Shown: positions 63,101-64,000 of the stretch, piece by piece
Layout of the letters: every line of letters begins with the position of its first letter
How positions within the stretch are numbered: position 1 is the first letter of the stretch
Assembly (NCBI RefSeq): GCF_004346925.1
Contig: NZ_CP031167.1
Coordinates: forward strand, 4,236,001-4,300,000
Length of the DNA stretch: 64,000 nucleotides
DNA from: Stenotrophomonas sp. ASS1
Lineage (GTDB): Bacteria > Pseudomonadota > Gammaproteobacteria > Xanthomonadales > Xanthomonadaceae
Reading direction: 5' to 3'
Program-made: the position numbers and the translations under genes
The notes under the pieces: generated by a model
What the model saw: the letters and a program-made list of their open reading frames with translations, nothing else
Told to the model about the DNA's origin: nothing
Database searches by the model: none

Positions 63101-63477
63101 AGGCGCAACGGCTGCCGCTGCACATGCAGCACCAGTGCATCGGTGCGCACGCGGATTTCCTGCACGTCCTCTTCCAGCTGCGCCCGCACGTTCGCCTTGG
63201 GCTGCGGCAGTACGATCGGTGCGGCCTTGTCACCTGCACCGGTGAGCTTGCCGTTGCGGCCGGCCTGCACGCGGATGATGTCGGTGGCCGGCAGCTCGAT
63301 GCGGATGCGCGCGCCCTTGTCGGTCTGCAGATCCCAGCCCTGCACGCCGTCGCGGCTGGCGCTGGCGCTGACCGAACGCAGGTTGCCGACGGGCTCGGCC
63401 CGGGCCGGCATGGACGCCAGCATCAATGCCGGCAACAGGGCCAGCATCAGCGGCGAGCGACGAACGCAGATTTCCAC
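60118..63477 (-). CDS. GH31 (subfamily-18-like) alpha-N-acetylgalactosaminidase with carbohydrate-binding modules
   Basis: 1119 residues from a GTG start at 63477 with GGGAG ahead; the frame upstream is regulatory DNA. Signal peptide LALLPALMLASMPARAEP. N-terminal GH31 beta-sandwich, then the (beta/alpha)8 barrel: candidate nucleophile Asp in VQKLDVAWTGKG, acid/base Asp in WTGDQSSSWDYIRWH, GWILPNDGYGCGYKQLP. After that come the proximal and distal beta domains, an F5/8-type module (AENAFDDDPATWFRSVR) and an NPCBM-like C terminus (GLGVGANSRIDLRLQGGWHLLRADLGIDD). The LDVAW/WNDG pattern is that of GH31_18, whose known members remove alpha-GalNAc. Its neighbours GH109 and agaS support this. Confidence 0.88.
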   Translation of the reverse strand: MEICVRRSPLMLALLPALMLASMPARAEPVGNLRSVSASASRDGVQGWDLQTDKGARIRIELPATDIIRVQAGRNGKLTGAGDKAAPIVLPQPKANVRAQLEEDVQEIRVRTDALVLHVQRQPLRLRLERLDNGQPTALWQELQPLDLDATQSVQVLSSQADEGYFGGGQQNGRYQFKGRELEVSYSGGWEEGDRPSPAPMLLSSRGWGMLRNTWSDGSYDLRETDQATLLHREDRFDAYYFVGADLPKLIERYTQLTGRPNMVARWALSYGDADCYNDGDNSKKPGTVPEGWSDGPTGTTPDVIDSVAKQYRAHDMPGGWILPNDGYGCGYKQLPETVKGLAKYGFRTGLWTENGVDKIAWEVGKAGSRVQKLDVAWTGKGYQFAMDANRQAFNGILDNSDSRPFLWTVMGWAGIQRYAVAWTGDQSSSWDYIRWHVPTLVGSGLSGMAYASGDVDAIFGGSAETFTRDLQWKAFTPVLMGMSGWSSNARKHPWWYDEPYRSINRDYLKLKMRLTPYMYGLVHEAAQTGAPPVRGLMWDNPRDPHAQDETYKYQFLLGRDLLVAPVYRSQAASRGWRRDIHLPAGGWIDYWDGRRVQAAADGRQLDRQVDLATLPVFVRAGAILPMYPSMLFDGEKPLDEVTFDLYPQGESQYTLYEDDGNTRRYQQGESSTLQIRVQAPAQGSGPVQVQIDAVRGQYNGQLAQRRYGLRVLSRQAPRAVQAGGRALPALADAAAFNNASEGWYFDAKERRGTVHVRTAAQDIRQPLQLQLDFAVAAAAADDAYPAAPVLGRELPADSLLVVNRPAEEPGHALENAFDDDPATWFRSVRNQAVRTGAHEWVIGFGERRMIDGIDIAPRNDKNWKHGQVRDYEVYLGDSNGEWGEPIARGRLQLKEGVQRIAFPAHAGRLLRFRVLSVQNPEGDGASSTDPMVTAAQGSARAFDALQPRDVGPIALSTFHILEHQEPERPARQRYLSELPVPAALASQVRTDQSFRGDAGMRMNGLQFRRGLGVGANSRIDLRLQGGWHLLRADLGIDDACRTAGGLQFQVWGDNRLLYDSGLVKAPGVVKPELDIRGLSTLSLRTLGAQGSQPAQVCANWANAVLIGQEGDSASIVAP

Positions 63478-63769
63478 GCGGACTCCCAACCCGTTCACCG
63501 GGCGTTTCGAAAGCGATTGGGCCGACTCTAGGGCAGCGATTCGAAAGATGTCAACAAATTGAAAGGAAAAAGGAAGATATATTCCATTGAAACGAAAGTT
63601 GTTGCGCCGCAATACTTTGTGTAAGCGCTTGCAGGCGCCTGTTAAGCATTGTGCGATACGGCATCCGGCCGGTTCTTTCGTTTTCCCAAGCACTCCCGGG
63701 CGGGAAAAGTCACCACTCCATTTTCTTTCTTTTTACTTTCGCTATTTGACATTTCGAAAGAAAACACAG
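63478..63769. promoter_or_regulatory. Divergent GalNAc-cluster control region
   Basis: The 292-bp AT-rich region between divergent GH31 and agaS genes. Repeated CTTTCG/CGAAAG boxes occur at about 63505-63513, 63539-63547, 63589-63598, 63675-63685, 63736-63741 and 63751-63760, which resemble the TTTC-repeat operators of DeoR-family AgaR. A LacI-type palindrome TGTAAGCGCTTGCA sits at 63620-63633. A possible -35 TTGACA lies at 63746-63751 for agaS. Control by GalNAc-responsive repressors is likely. Confidence 0.7.
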
Positions 63770-64000
63770 ATGGTGCGCTGGCCCAACTGGAACCTCCGAA
63801 TGGACGTCACCCTGCTTTCCGATGTGTCCGCCTGGCAGCGCCTTGGCGGAGCCGATACCGCTATCGAAATCGCCCAGCAGCCTGCGCTGTGGGAAGCCCT
63901 CGCGCAGGACCTGTCGCGTGCCCGCGACCGCCTGCTGGCCTTCCTCGGCGACAGCCTCAACGATCCCAACCAGCGCGTGCTGTTCACCGGCGCCGGCAGC
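63770..64000 (+). CDS. agaS: AgaS-like SIS-domain isomerase/deaminase, 3'-truncated
   Basis: 77 codons before the window ends. The start is ATG 63770 or, with a better sister-family match, ATG 63800 (MDVTLLSDVSAWQRLG). The visible part has the AgaS N terminus (GADTAIEIAQQPALW) and the beginning of the SIS domain (QRVLFTGAGS, compare ILTGAGTS in E. coli AgaS). AgaS converts galactosamine-6-phosphate (after AgaA deacetylation) to tagatose-6-phosphate. It is divergent from the GH31 gene and completes the case for a GalNAc utilisation locus, most of which continues to the right. Confidence 0.8.
   Translation, partial: MVRWPNWNLRMDVTLLSDVSAWQRLGGADTAIEIAQQPALWEALAQDLSRARDRLLAFLGDSLNDPNQRVLFTGAGS

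Noticed and set aside
59623..63531. 1302-codon open frame antisense to the receptor and GH31 genes
   Set aside because: A GC-rich antisense shadow of two well-recognised genes, with no domain of its own.

Overview
The window is GC-rich chromosomal DNA from a gammaproteobacterium of the Xanthomonadaceae, most likely a Stenotrophomonas (S. maltophilia complex). Four things support this: a C-terminal XVIPCD-type effector tail at the left edge, many GTAG-headed palindromic REP elements, several large TonB-dependent receptors, and a cyoABCD bo3 oxidase locus. No rRNA or CRISPR array is present; there is one tRNA (Arg, CCG).

Left end (1-12.4 kb). A truncated type IV secretion effector gene is followed by a broken 5' copy of comM (1220-1431). 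About 9 kb further right is the intact comM (10278-11777). The two comM 5' ends are direct repeats offset by exactly 9058 bp and about 93% identical. Between them lies visibly lower-GC DNA holding a compact minus-strand biosynthetic cluster: three ~40-residue lanthipeptide precursor genes (8540-9213, none called as a gene by ordinary ORF length limits), a three-domain class III lanthionine synthetase (lanKC), a fused ABC exporter and two FtsX/MacB-like permeases. Class III lanthipeptide loci are best known from Actinobacteria, so this proteobacterial island with three precursors is the most novel system here.

12.4-31.5 kb. TonB receptor, HAD phosphatase, ExoD-like membrane protein, an IS110-family element inserted precisely in a REP palindrome (with a candidate bridge RNA), a PQQ-type sugar dehydrogenase lipoprotein with a DUF2231-like membrane partner, a kexin-like secreted protease with a dedicated small partner, SCO and cyoDCBA. 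Two MocR-type regulators follow, with a conserved CCATACAA-N9-TTGTATG operator in front of each of two transcription units.

31.7-49.3 kb. An aminotransferase/TonB receptor pair with a divergent AraC regulator, a VOC protein, a TPM-domain membrane protein, an M3-type peptidase, small lipoproteins, a YiiX-like hydrolase, an AtoE-type transporter, ubiA, tRNA-Arg, an AraC regulator with a membrane-embedded N terminus, a double-DTG aspartic protease with a PDZ domain, and two small envelope proteins.

49.4-55.3 kb. An RHS polymorphic-toxin locus: a Sec-exported 1567-residue RHS protein with a variable, cysteine-containing C terminus, an adjacent small membrane protein that is the likely immunity gene, a second small membrane protein, and an RHS relic.

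55.6-64 kb. An N-acetylgalactosamine (GalNAc) scavenging cluster: GH109 glycosidase, TonB receptor and GH31 (subfamily-18-like) glycosidase, divergent from an agaS-like sugar-phosphate isomerase/deaminase gene cut by the window end. The shared intergenic region carries repeated CTTTCG/CGAAAG boxes and a LacI-type palindrome.
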